Of a DNA stretch of 21,886 bases, positions 1-5,876 are shown piece by piece. Under the pieces are notes generated by a model. The model was not told the DNA's origin. It did no database searches and saw only the letters and a list, made by a program, of their open reading frames with translations. Each line of letters opens with the position of its first letter. Position 1 is the first letter of the stretch. This stretch comes from Nitrospirota bacterium (GTDB lineage: Bacteria; Nitrospirota_A; Leptospirillia; Leptospirillales; Leptospirillaceae), in contig DAIBSV010000013.1 in the NCBI GenBank assembly GCA_027415455.1, positions 1 to 21,886 of the forward strand, given 5' to 3'. The position numbers and the translations under genes are program-made.

Positions 1-27
1 ACAACCGGTATTGAAGATAGTCTGAAA

Positions 28-77
28 TTGGAGCGGGATAGGGGATTCGAACCCCCGACCTTCAGCTTGGGAAGCTG
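28..77 (-). repeat. Distal attachment site (tRNA-Gly 3' remnant)
   Basis: This 50-bp segment is identical to 7823-7872. It contains the anticodon arm, T arm, acceptor 3' strand and CCA of tRNA-Gly but lacks the 5' part, and after position 77 it diverges into element sequence. It is the element end farthest from the integrase. Bases 1-27 would therefore be the original chromosome downstream of the tRNA gene; no gene is seen in them. Confidence 0.92.
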
Positions 78-191
78 TTTCACCATTTTGTCACCAGTCG
101 TTATATGCCAACGGTTTTCGTTTGTGGTAAACGATTGACGAGAGATGTAACCAGTTTCCGAATTACTCTCATTTACCCCCATTTTTGACAT

Positions 192-270
192 GGAACGGAC
201 ACCAAAACGGACACCAGAAAATAATGGGGAATGGCTATCCACCGACATCTCATCCGGGGAACGGACACCA
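192..270 (+). repeat. Left candidate integrase arm sites (ACGGACACCA x3)
   Basis: ACGGACACCA occurs at 195-204, 207-216 and 261-270, all in the same orientation. Two copies extend to GGAACGGACACCA (192-204 and 258-270). The same motif with one mismatch, GGAACGGACACTA, recurs at 7753-7765 near the other attachment site. Repeats shared by both ends of a tyrosine-integrase element are typical of arm-type integrase or excisionase sites. Binding is inferred. The stretch 78-192 holds no other recognisable feature. Confidence 0.6.
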
Positions 271-292
271 GACGAACGGAAAGGGAAAATCC

Positions 293-535
293 GTGCCAAC
301 ATCACAAGCCGAAAGAGACAGAAAACGCCTGGCCGCGCTCAAGGAATCGGGCGGAAAGAACGTCCTTCTCCGCCTGCACCGGCAAGAGGTCAAGGCATTG
401 GAGTTTCTCGCTAAATACCACGACATGGACAAGGGGAAGCTCATGGCCTACCTTCTCATGGAAGAGTCCAAGCGGATCTCCACGCTTTTGCTCAGTAATC
501 CGGAGGAATTGAGGAAGTTCGTCGAAAAGGATTGA
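293..535 (+). CDS. RepB/ribbon-helix-helix-like small regulator 1
   Basis: This is an 80-residue basic protein. Its N-terminal third has the charged pattern AERDRKRLAALKESGG. A short segment (NVLLRLHRQEVKAL) and two predicted helices follow. The layout resembles plasmid replication-regulatory RepB-like and CopG/Arc ribbon-helix-helix DNA-binding proteins, which act as repressors of replication or partition genes. The frame is open upstream to a TTG at 185, but that part simply translates the ACGGACACCA DNA repeats and has no ribosome site. GTG at 293 has AAGGGA six bases upstream (281-286) and gives the same length as the second RepB-like gene at 713. Function is inferred from pattern only. 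Confidence 0.6.
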   Translation: MPTSQAERDRKRLAALKESGGKNVLLRLHRQEVKALEFLAKYHDMDKGKLMAYLLMEESKRISTLLLSNPEELRKFVEKD

Positions 536-547
536 TTCTCTCTACAC

Positions 548-616
548 TGCGAAATAAGCGAATTATGCGAAGAAAGCCTACTGGTAAGGTTTTCCTCTGC
601 GAATTAACGTTGCGAA
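548..616 (+). repeat. GCGAA direct-repeat cluster (candidate iterons)
   Basis: GCGAA occurs five times in the same orientation, as TGCGAA at 548-553, 566-571, 598-603 and 611-616 and AGCGAA at 557-562. The first three are spaced exactly 9 bp apart. Two copies extend to GCGAATTA (558-565, 599-606). The tract is AT-rich and lies between two RepB-like genes, so it could be a replication origin or a repressor-binding region. No function is proven. A run of eight C follows at 625-632. Confidence 0.45.
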
Positions 617-642
617 AAAACCCTCCCCCCCCTCTCTTGATT

Positions 643-688
643 GTTACGTGTAACATGATAGACTCATTCCGTGACCGTTACGCGTAAC
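643..688. promoter_or_regulatory. Paired GTTAC-N2-GTAAC operators
   Basis: GTTACGTGTAAC lies at 643-654 and the perfect palindrome GTTACGCGTAAC at 677-688. They are 34 bp apart start to start, about three helical turns, and lie just upstream of the RepB-like start at 713. Such paired dyads are typical operator sites for a dimeric repressor, probably the product of the next gene acting on its own promoter. The dyads are seen directly; their role is inferred. Confidence 0.6.
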
Positions 689-712
689 AAACCCCTTGAC
701 CCGGAGGAAGCC

Positions 713-955
713 ATGGCGATGACGAACAAGGAACGGCAGGCGGAGTATCGACGGAAAAGAAAAGGTGATTGGGGGAAGTGCCTTTCGGTGGTTCTCGATG
801 ACGGGGCCGACCTTGCCCTCCACCGCCTCATGCGTCATTGGGGAAAAACGAGACGGGAGACGATTCTTCGCCTGATCGAGGAAGCGGACCTCGCCCTCAT
901 CCAGAGCCTACTGGACGATGAGGAAGGGCGGACGCGCTATATGGCGTTGCCGTGA
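713..955 (+). CDS. RepB/ribbon-helix-helix-like small regulator 2
   Basis: This is an 80-residue protein with a charged N-terminus (NKERQAEYRRKRKGDWGK), then a short strand-like segment (CLSVVLDDGADLAL) and helices containing KTRRETILRLIEEA. The N-terminal NKERQAEYRRKR pattern is typical of plasmid replication-regulatory RepB-like proteins with a ribbon-helix-helix DNA-binding fold. The ATG at 713 is chosen because GGAGG (703-707) lies five bases upstream; an in-frame GTG at 671 has no such site and would overlap the operator. It has the same length and layout as the gene at 293, so the two may be diverged paralogues. Likely role: a repressor of element replication or gene expression. Confidence 0.72.
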   Translation: MAMTNKERQAEYRRKRKGDWGKCLSVVLDDGADLALHRLMRHWGKTRRETILRLIEEADLALIQSLLDDEEGRTRYMALP

Positions 956-988
956 CGTGTAACGTTCAAGGGGTCCGTCACCAGTGAC
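952..988. promoter_or_regulatory. Two further 5-2-5 dyads after the RepB-like gene
   Basis: GTGACGTGTAAC (952-963, degenerate) and the dyad GTCACCAGTGAC (977-988) share the 5-bp arm, 2-bp centre, 5-bp arm layout of the sites at 643 and 677. They overlap the stop codon of the RepB-like gene and precede the convergent terminator. They may be extra binding sites for the same regulator. They are less exact than the upstream pair. Confidence 0.4.
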
Positions 989-990
989 GC

Positions 991-1022
991 AAAAAGGACG
1001 GCCCCCCATGAAGGCAGGGCCG
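991..1022 (-). terminator. Rho-independent terminator of the leftward operon
   Basis: Read on the minus strand, CGGCCC (1022-1017) pairs with GGGCCG (1004-999), and the hairpin is followed by TCCTTTTT ending at 991. It lies just beyond the stop of the last leftward gene (1056), where transcription meets the rightward RepB-like gene. Confidence 0.7.
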
Positions 1023-1055
1023 GAAAGGTGGGGCATGGAGCGGGGGCTTGTGGCC

Positions 1056-1592
1056 TCAGGAGGCCGGTGGGAGGGTCATTCCGGGGGGCGCGTCAAAGTC
1101 CAGATCGTAGAAAGCCAACTCGTCAGGATTCGGAAGGCCGCCGATCACCCATGAGCCGTTCACCCGTCGTGCGATTGGGAAAACATTTCCCGTGAAGCCC
1201 GGTGGGGGCGGTGCGCCTCCATGGATAACAATCGCGTCGGGCTGTCGCTTCGCCCAATCGAAGAAAGTGTCCCACGCCTCGCGATTCGGAAAAAATTTTG
1301 GCGTAAAGATGAGGCCGTCGGGCAATTCCGGAAAGGTGGTTGAGACGACTTCCGCCGAAATCTCCGAAGGAACCAGCCGCCCTAGAAGGCCCGCATACGC
1401 CTTGGGGTCGGATCCAGCCAGGGAAACCAGCCATTCCTCGCCCCCGAGCGTCTCGAAAGAGGCCAGAAGGGCCTCCTTGAGCGTCCGGGTGGTTTTGTTC
1501 GGGGAGCCCTTGGGACGCCCCATCCCCGCTCGGGGAGGCTTCCGCCTTCCAGTATCCCCCACTATTTTAGTGTCTTCCCCACTTGAATCCAT
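1056..1592 (-). CDS. Phage-type GRPKGSPNK protein, possible small terminase subunit
   Basis: This is a 178-residue protein. Residues 25-36 (GRPKGSPNKTTR) form an AT-hook-like basic motif, followed by TLKEALLASFETLGGEEWL and then DPKAYAGLLGRLVPSEI at about 62-78. This order (GRPKGSxNK, helix, GG, DPKAF/Y...LLGRLLP) is common in phage proteins of the small-terminase/DNA-packaging neighbourhood, though many such proteins are annotated only as hypothetical. Residues 95-178 are unlike anything I recognise. The start at 1592 is chosen because AGGAG (1605-1601) lies eight bases upstream; the frame is open further, to 1658. It is the last gene of the leftward unit. If it is a terminase subunit, it could redirect a helper phage's packaging, as in phage satellites. 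Confidence 0.6.
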   Translation of the reverse strand: MDSSGEDTKIVGDTGRRKPPRAGMGRPKGSPNKTTRTLKEALLASFETLGGEEWLVSLAGSDPKAYAGLLGRLVPSEISAEVVSTTFPELPDGLIFTPKFFPNREAWDTFFDWAKRQPDAIVIHGGAPPPPGFTGNVFPIARRVNGSWVIGGLPNPDELAFYDLDFDAPPGMTLPPAS

Positions 1593-1762
1593 TTTGTCGT
1601 CTCCTTTTGAATGTATTTCCCCACCGCACGAAATTTGCATTATTATTGCATGTTTCATGCCACTCCCACTTGATTCGTTTTGAAACAGGGATCAAAAAGG
1701 GGTAGAATATCCTCAGTGGTGAGAGAGGGGGCCAGCGTAGGGCTGGCCCCTTTTGTTTATCG
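1593..1762 (-). promoter_or_regulatory. Leader with dyads upstream of the possible terminase gene
   Basis: This is a 170-bp gap in an otherwise overlapping gene chain. It contains GCATG-TTT-CATGC (1648-1660, perfect inverted repeat), an adjacent TGCA-N7-TGCA dyad (1636-1650), an AT-rich TAATAAT stretch and the hairpin at 1728-1750. The layout suggests that the gene at 1592 is separately controlled. No clear -35/-10 pair could be assigned, and the frame upstream of 1592 does not look like real protein. Confidence 0.4.
1728..1758 (+). terminator. Strong hairpin with T tract on the plus strand
   Basis: GGGGCCAGC (1728-1736) and GCTGGCCCC (1742-1750) form a perfect 9-bp stem with a 5-base loop, followed by TTTTGTTT (1751-1758) on the plus strand. 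This is a textbook terminator for rightward transcription, yet no rightward gene lies between 956 and this site. Read leftward, the hairpin has no T tract. It may stop antisense transcription, or act as an mRNA hairpin between the genes at 1763 and 1592. Confidence 0.6.
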
Positions 1763-2194
1763 TCACCCGACAGGTGCGCCACGCTCAGGACGCATTCCGT
1801 TTTCCATCATTGCCCGCTCCACACGAACCCACGCAGGAAGCTGGTCCCGGAGGTAAGGGGATCCCTTATGCCAGGTGACTTCCGACACCTTGATCGGGAT
1901 TGTAGGCTCCATAAACGGCGAGAATGCGGCCTTGATGTCGCCATAATATCGCGTAACTTCTCGTCCCGCATGATCTTTTTCCTCGATCGGGAAAAGCTGG
2001 CCGCTATTCCTGGCCTTTGCTGAAAACGCGGCCTCGATCTTGGGGCCGACCAATTTGAGGACCTCTGGCGGCTGACTTTTGAGGATCGCTTGATCTGTCT
2101 CGCCCGTTATTGTTGCCATCTGCCGCCAGCGGGCTAGATCCTGCTGGAATCGTTTCTCTTCCTTCGTGATCGTTGGAGCAAATGGGTTTTTCAC
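1763..2194 (-). CDS. Unknown element protein, 143 aa
   Basis: I do not recognise this protein. It is soluble-looking, with a charged helical N-terminal half (EEKRFQQDLARWRQM) and a C-terminal half rich in aromatic and proline residues (YYGDIKAAFSPFMEP, SPYLRDQLPAWVRVE). It has no signal peptide or membrane segment. The GTG start at 2194 is chosen because GGAGG lies six bases upstream and the start overlaps the previous stop as GTGA, which suggests translational coupling. The frame is open to 2242, but that start lacks a ribosome site. It is part of the leftward operon between a 57-residue gene and the leader of the possible terminase gene. Confidence 0.65.
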   Translation of the reverse strand: MKNPFAPTITKEEKRFQQDLARWRQMATITGETDQAILKSQPPEVLKLVGPKIEAAFSAKARNSGQLFPIEEKDHAGREVTRYYGDIKAAFSPFMEPTIPIKVSEVTWHKGSPYLRDQLPAWVRVERAMMENGMRPERGAPVG

Positions 2195-2364
2195 TTGTCG
2201 CCTCCTTTGTCTGTGTCCGTCCGTTTTCCGGAAGTGTTCCATCGCGCTTGGCCTGTGGCCATTCGCCGCGCCTGGCCTTCCCGCTTCCTCGTTTCCTCCG
2301 GATCGGTCGATGGTGTGACATGTGACACAACCTCTTGTGGCTTGATGTTTTTTTGAATTTTCAT
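2191..2364 (-). CDS. Small unknown element protein, 57 aa
   Basis: The product starts MKIQKNIKPQEVVSHV and is very hydrophilic, with a basic C-terminal half (TRKREGQARRMATGQARW). ATG at 2364 has GGAG a few bases upstream and overlaps the preceding stop as ATGA; its own stop overlaps the next start as GTGA. This double overlap is the main evidence that it is translated. I recognise no family. Its charge suggests nucleic-acid binding, but that is only a guess. Confidence 0.55.
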   Translation of the reverse strand: MKIQKNIKPQEVVSHVTPSTDPEETRKREGQARRMATGQARWNTSGKRTDTDKGGDK

Positions 2365-2549
2365 GACGTCTCCTTGCTGTGATTGGTTGCCCGGATTCCG
2401 CCGGGTTCGGTGATCCTTGAGAAGGACCAGGGGGAGGCCCCGGACCGCTCGCGCTTCGTGGCCCCTAGGAGTGTCCCCATGCCGGGGGATGCGCTTCGCC
2501 GCTCTACGGCAGGACCGCGGGGGGGCTCCCTCCTCGTCCCTCTCATCAT
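2361..2549 (-). CDS. Possible small basic protein in an overlapping chain, 62 aa
   Basis: This frame is rich in Arg, Pro, Ser and Gly (MMRGTRREPPRG...). It starts at an ATG that overlaps the stop of the microprotein gene as ATGA, and ends at a TGA that overlaps the next gene's ATG. There is no good ribosome site, so it would depend on coupling. The composition is what a GC-rich non-coding frame could also give, so the call rests on the two junctions. The alternative is an untranslated spacer within the operon. Confidence 0.4.
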   Translation of the reverse strand: MMRGTRREPPRGPAVERRSASPGMGTLLGATKRERSGASPWSFSRITEPGGIRATNHSKETS

Positions 2550-2620
2550 TTCCGGACGCTCAAGAAAGCTGTCCATGCCAACCCGATCAAAAAGACGCTT
2601 TGCTCAACCATGATCCGCAT
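2546..2620 (-). CDS. 24-residue membrane microprotein
   Basis: A short reading frame begins at ATG 2620 with a perfect AAGGAGG (2632-2626) five bases upstream, among the strongest ribosome sites in the window. The 24-residue product starts MRIMVEQ, has a hydrophobic core SVFLIGLAWTAFLSV and ends RK. This looks like a single membrane-spanning peptide with a positive C-terminus. The gene overlaps the end of the preceding gene by 17 bp and the next start as ATGA. I recognise no family. Small membrane peptides in mobile elements can be holin-like, toxic or regulatory; none of these roles is shown. Confidence 0.55.
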   Translation of the reverse strand: MRIMVEQSVFLIGLAWTAFLSVRK

Positions 2621-3020
2621 CGGAACCTCCTTGTTGAACATGACTTTCTGAAATCCAAATCTTCCGTTCCCCCGACTGGAGCCTGTACCACCACCGACTG
2701 ACCGGGGCCGGATACCATGTCGCCTCCAGGACAATTCCCTCCAGAACGTCGAGCGCCCGCTTATGGGCGAACCGGACACGATCCCCGACGCGGAAGCGGG
2801 CCGGAAGGGACATTTCTTCCTTCGGGGGCAGGGGAGCCTCACTCGACCCCTCATAATCGTTTTTCGGGGCATTTCCGTGAGCCCCAGATGGAAGGAGCCG
2901 GGCTCGCCCCTTCTCGATCAGGCGATTGGCCTTTAAAAGGGGAACGTCGATCACATCTCCCGGTCGGAGGATCAAACCATCTGATAGTTTTTTGAAGGTT
3001 TCGACTATTTCCACCAGCAT
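2604..3020 (-). CDS. Two-part element protein with SH3-like C-terminus, 138 aa
   Basis: The N-terminal part contains LILRPGDVIDVPLLKANRLI (about 17-36), a pattern common in small phage proteins in which LRPGDVVDLP is followed by a KAxxLIEKG motif. After a polar linker (45-70), residues 74-130 (ARFRVGDRVRF...GIVLEA...WYRLQSG...WISESHV) look like an SH3- or KOW-like beta-barrel. The start codon overlaps the primase stop as TAATG, and GGAGG lies eight bases upstream. It is co-transcribed with the primase, so a role in element DNA metabolism is plausible, but no function is known. Confidence 0.7.
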   Translation of the reverse strand: MLVEIVETFKKLSDGLILRPGDVIDVPLLKANRLIEKGRARLLPSGAHGNAPKNDYEGSSEAPLPPKEEMSLPARFRVGDRVRFAHKRALDVLEGIVLEATWYPAPVSRWWYRLQSGERKIWISESHVQQGGSDADHG

Positions 3021-5560
3021 TAGAGTTCCTCCTCGATGGGGATTGAATCGTCGGAGAGTGGCTCTGGTATTGGAGGGTCAAGCTGTTTTTTAGCGGAAAA
3101 TGGCTCAGGTCTTAGCGGGTCAGCCGGGTCAGGGTGTTTCCCAATTGTTGCTTCTACTAATTCACGTGAACAGTCATCCTCTTCTTCTTCAAAAAAACTA
3201 TCCCGAAAAATGCCTGACCCGCTTGACCCACCTTGACCCACGCCGCTTTGCGGGGATGCAGTCGCCTGACCCACCGCTTGACCCGGTTGACCCGAGGGCT
3301 CGCCGTAGCGATCCGCGATGGAGAGACCGATCCCCCTCCAGCAAGTCGGGCGCTCATGGGAGCTGTGACCTTTTGGGCGATAACTTTGGACAGTGACCGC
3401 CGCTTGAATATTTCGGGAGAATAGCTCTGTCGATCCTGGGTGATGGCCATTCTCTTCGGCCCACCCCTTCCATGCCCCGAAGAGGTCCGCTTTCTTGACT
3501 TGAAAGTTCGGTCCGACCAAACAGCAATCTTTGACGAAGGCCGCGACGGGAGAAGAAAGGCGGTGCATGTCTTCCATCATCGTTCTCCCTGATTCCGGTT
3601 GAATGAATCGGCCCATCCCCCTTAAGCGGTCTAGGCCGTTAAGTGCCCACAGGAAGATCCCTGGAAGTTCCGAGAGAAGGCGTTCCTCGAGGCCGGAGTC
3701 CTCCTCTCCGAAGAAGCTTTTGGTGAATTTGAGGATAAGGAATCGTGAGGCGAGAGCACCGGAGGCGTCCTGAAGGCGTGGGATTTCGTTGGAGCACAGC
3801 ACGAGGCGTGCTGGGATTCGGGCGGTGATGACGTCTCGGTGTTTTCTGTTGACCGGGAGGGCGTCCTCACCGCTAATCGAAAGCAGCGTTTCGAGGATGG
3901 GACCTTGCTCCGTTCCTCCCGTCAGACGGGCGTCTGGAAAGAACCCGGCCGTCTTCCCGAGGAGGGCGGCGAGCCCGAAGTCGGACCCGATTTTCCCGAG
4001 GGCCAATGACTCGACATTCTCCCTCCCGAGGAGTCCGGTGAGAACCTTGAGAACCGTTCCCTTGCCGGCCCTCTTCGGCCCGACCATGAAAAGAATTTTT
4101 TGGTGCGAGGTGTTGCCGGAAATCAGGTAGCCGGTCCATTCCTGAAGTAGTTCGACCGCCTCCGAATCGTCCGACCAGAGAGACTCCAGAAACTTCTCCC
4201 ACTCCGGGCAGGTGGCCGCCGAATCGTAGGGAAAGGGAAGCGGATGGGGTTCAAAGAGTTCAGGGCCTGGTTGGTGAAGTTCTCGGGTGTGCAGGTCGAG
4301 CACGCCATTTTGTAGGACCGTCAGGCGTCCTCTCGGAATGACCTTCGGGGGATTGTTCAACAGGAACGGAGCATCAAGACTTGTCGGCAGGTGACAGAGG
4401 CGTTCAAGGGTCGCCCATACGTTCTCAACGAGGCTCCGGGTGGGGGGAATCATCCCCTCCTTCTTGTCGAAGATGGGAACGCTGTCGAGCCATTGGTGAA
4501 GGTCGGCACCGAGGGCCTTGTCCTCGATGATTTCCCACCTTTTAACCGTCCACTGGTAGAAATCCTCCCTCCACCGCAGGAGTCCGGGCGTTCCGTCGAC
4601 CTGGTATCGTTGCCGGAACCATTTGGCAAGGTCCAGGTGGGCCTTCTCCGAGAACCCGATGGCCCGGTTCCCCTTCCGGCAGAGCTTAAGCATTTCTTCC
4701 TTGACCCGAATCGCTCCATTCGCAACGATCCAGTCGTCGAGGCCTTGCTTTTCCTCCGGGTTTTCCGAGAGAGGACAAAATCCCTTGAAAACTTCGATGT
4801 CTCCACCTTGCCACTGGACCGCCCTGGCAAACTTGCGGACGGCGCTCTCGACGGCAGGGTTGCCGGAGACGACAGCCCCGGCCTTATCATATTCGACCCG
4901 CCCATCCGAATCCCCGAGGACCAGGACCTTTCTGACTCCAGCGGCCTTTGCCGCCTCGATGACCGTCATTAGTTCGGGGTGAATGAGGGATTTGTGGTCA
5001 AGGGAAGGAAGAGGATTTTCGTTGATACTGGAGATCGTCTTGTCTGCCCCCCGGATCTCCGGATCGCACCAGCTCTGAATCCCCCCGAGGCCGACCGTCG
5101 GGATGCCGTGGGCCGTCGCCGACAGCGCCTTAAGTTCTCCCTCCGTGATGACTAGGATCGGGAATCGCTTGAGGCTTTCGAGGAGACCTGGTGGAGCATA
5201 GATGTGAGGACTGCTTCCCGTCGGCTGAACGTAACGGCGGTGCTTCCCGTCGGAGCCTTCGAGCCCTTCTCCGCGGAACCGGAGGCGGAAATAAGGCGTC
5301 CCGTCGTCCAGAACGGCCTCTCCGTCAAGCGTTTGATAGGGAATCCTGAACGCCTCGGGTGTGGGGTTCTTCTGGAAGTCACGACCGAGGAACCCGGCGG
5401 TTTCTTCCGCCTTGATGAAGGAAATTCCGGCCTGTTGCGCGATGTGTGGCGGGATTCCCGAGGTGGCCAGTTTTTCTTGAATCCATGCAGGGTAGGTGCT
5501 AAAATTTTCTCTAACTGGTAGTTGTGGGCGGTCTGGCGAGGCCGCCTTTTTTTTTGCCAT
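3020..5560 (-). CDS. P4/D5-type primase-helicase
   Basis: This 846-residue replication protein probably primes and unwinds element DNA. The N-terminal part holds a DUF3854/TOPRIM-like primase segment: VITEGELKAL (137-146, with E140) and VLGDSDG (214-220). The middle is D5_N-like (QNGVLDL). The C-terminal half is a superfamily 3-type helicase with Walker A GPKRAGKGT (494-502), an acidic segment GFFPDARL (539-546) and a sensor asparagine in LCSNEIPR. Residues 752-785 are a Gly/Gln/Ser-rich low-complexity tail that coincides with DNA repeats. ATG 5560 is chosen because GAGG lies upstream and earlier in-frame codons would run through the AlpA gene. The stop overlaps the next start. Confidence 0.88.
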   Translation of the reverse strand: MAKKKAASPDRPQLPVRENFSTYPAWIQEKLATSGIPPHIAQQAGISFIKAEETAGFLGRDFQKNPTPEAFRIPYQTLDGEAVLDDGTPYFRLRFRGEGLEGSDGKHRRYVQPTGSSPHIYAPPGLLESLKRFPILVITEGELKALSATAHGIPTVGLGGIQSWCDPEIRGADKTISSINENPLPSLDHKSLIHPELMTVIEAAKAAGVRKVLVLGDSDGRVEYDKAGAVVSGNPAVESAVRKFARAVQWQGGDIEVFKGFCPLSENPEEKQGLDDWIVANGAIRVKEEMLKLCRKGNRAIGFSEKAHLDLAKWFRQRYQVDGTPGLLRWREDFYQWTVKRWEIIEDKALGADLHQWLDSVPIFDKKEGMIPPTRSLVENVWATLERLCHLPTSLDAPFLLNNPPKVIPRGRLTVLQNGVLDLHTRELHQPGPELFEPHPLPFPYDSAATCPEWEKFLESLWSDDSEAVELLQEWTGYLISGNTSHQKILFMVGPKRAGKGTVLKVLTGLLGRENVESLALGKIGSDFGLAALLGKTAGFFPDARLTGGTEQGPILETLLSISGEDALPVNRKHRDVITARIPARLVLCSNEIPRLQDASGALASRFLILKFTKSFFGEEDSGLEERLLSELPGIFLWALNGLDRLRGMGRFIQPESGRTMMEDMHRLSSPVAAFVKDCCLVGPNFQVKKADLFGAWKGWAEENGHHPGSTELFSRNIQAAVTVQSYRPKGHSSHERPTCWRGIGLSIADRYGEPSGQPGQAVGQATASPQSGVGQGGSSGSGIFRDSFFEEEEDDCSRELVEATIGKHPDPADPLRPEPFSAKKQLDPPIPEPLSDDSIPIEEEL
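3075..3293. repeat. TGACCC/GGGTCA repeats inside the primase gene
   Basis: TGACCC occurs at 3215, 3224, 3234, 3267, 3279 and 3288, with spacings of 9-10 bp inside each group. The inverse GGGTCA occurs at 3075, 3117 and 3126. The repeats coincide with the low-complexity C-terminal tail of the primase. About one helical turn of spacing is what replication iterons show, and primases of P4-like elements bind such sites. They may equally be a by-product of Gly/Gln codons. The repeats are seen directly; the origin role is inferred. Confidence 0.5.
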
Positions 5561-5609
5561 TTTTTTCCTCTCTCTCGCAGTTGTGGCCCCCTCCAAGGCC
5601 CGCGCGTGG

Positions 5610-5792
5610 TTAAAGTGCGATTGCCTCCCGTTTTCCGGCCTTCTGAATCCGCTCAATTTCGGAAGCCGCGATCCTGACGGCTCCTCCAACCTTGACGATC
5701 TGAATCTTCCGCTCGTACCACCACTTCCGAAGAGTTTTCGGAGAAACATCCAGTATTTCCGCGGCTTTTTCAATTCTGAAAAGTTGTTCCAT
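5610..5792 (-). CDS. AlpA/excisionase-like helix-turn-helix protein
   Basis: This is a 60-residue protein of the MerR-like HTH_17 (AlpA/Xis) type. LFRIEKAAEILDVSPKTLRK forms the recognition helix pair, followed by a wing (IVKVGGAVRIAASEIERI). Such proteins act as transcription activators of element genes or as excision factors, bending DNA near attachment sites. The ATG at 5792 is chosen because GGAGG (5804-5800) lies seven bases upstream; an ATG two codons earlier is too close to it. It is the first gene of the leftward operon, 49 bp before the primase, and is divergent from the integrase unit. Regulating the shared promoter region would fit. Confidence 0.85.
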   Translation of the reverse strand: MEQLFRIEKAAEILDVSPKTLRKWWYERKIQIVKVGGAVRIAASEIERIQKAGKREAIAL

Positions 5793-5822
5793 CGCCATTC
5801 CTCCATCTGATTACATCCCCTG

Positions 5823-5851
5823 TTGACTCCTGACACTCCCGAATTTATACT
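5823..5851 (+). promoter_or_regulatory. Sigma-70 promoter of the integrase unit
   Basis: TTGACT (5823-5828), a 17-bp spacer and TATACT (5846-5851) make a near-consensus promoter reading rightward, 25 bp before the start codon at 5877. On the opposite strand TATAAA overlaps the same bases and may be the -10 element for the AlpA operon, so the two divergent promoters could exclude each other. Confidence 0.65.
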
Positions 5852-5876
5852 GTGTTTAGGCAGGTTGCTATAACGG

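Noticed and set aside
185..292. Extending the first RepB-like gene upstream to TTG 185
   Set aside because: The extra 36 residues are just translated DNA repeats (NGHQ), with no ribosome site; GTG 293 has one.
625..632. C8 run near the RepB-like genes as a phase-variation tract
   Set aside because: It lies outside any reading frame and between no recognisable promoter elements.
2004..2330. Minus-strand 108-codon frame
   Set aside because: It overlaps the 57- and 143-residue genes, which have ribosome sites and coupled junctions; the frame has none.
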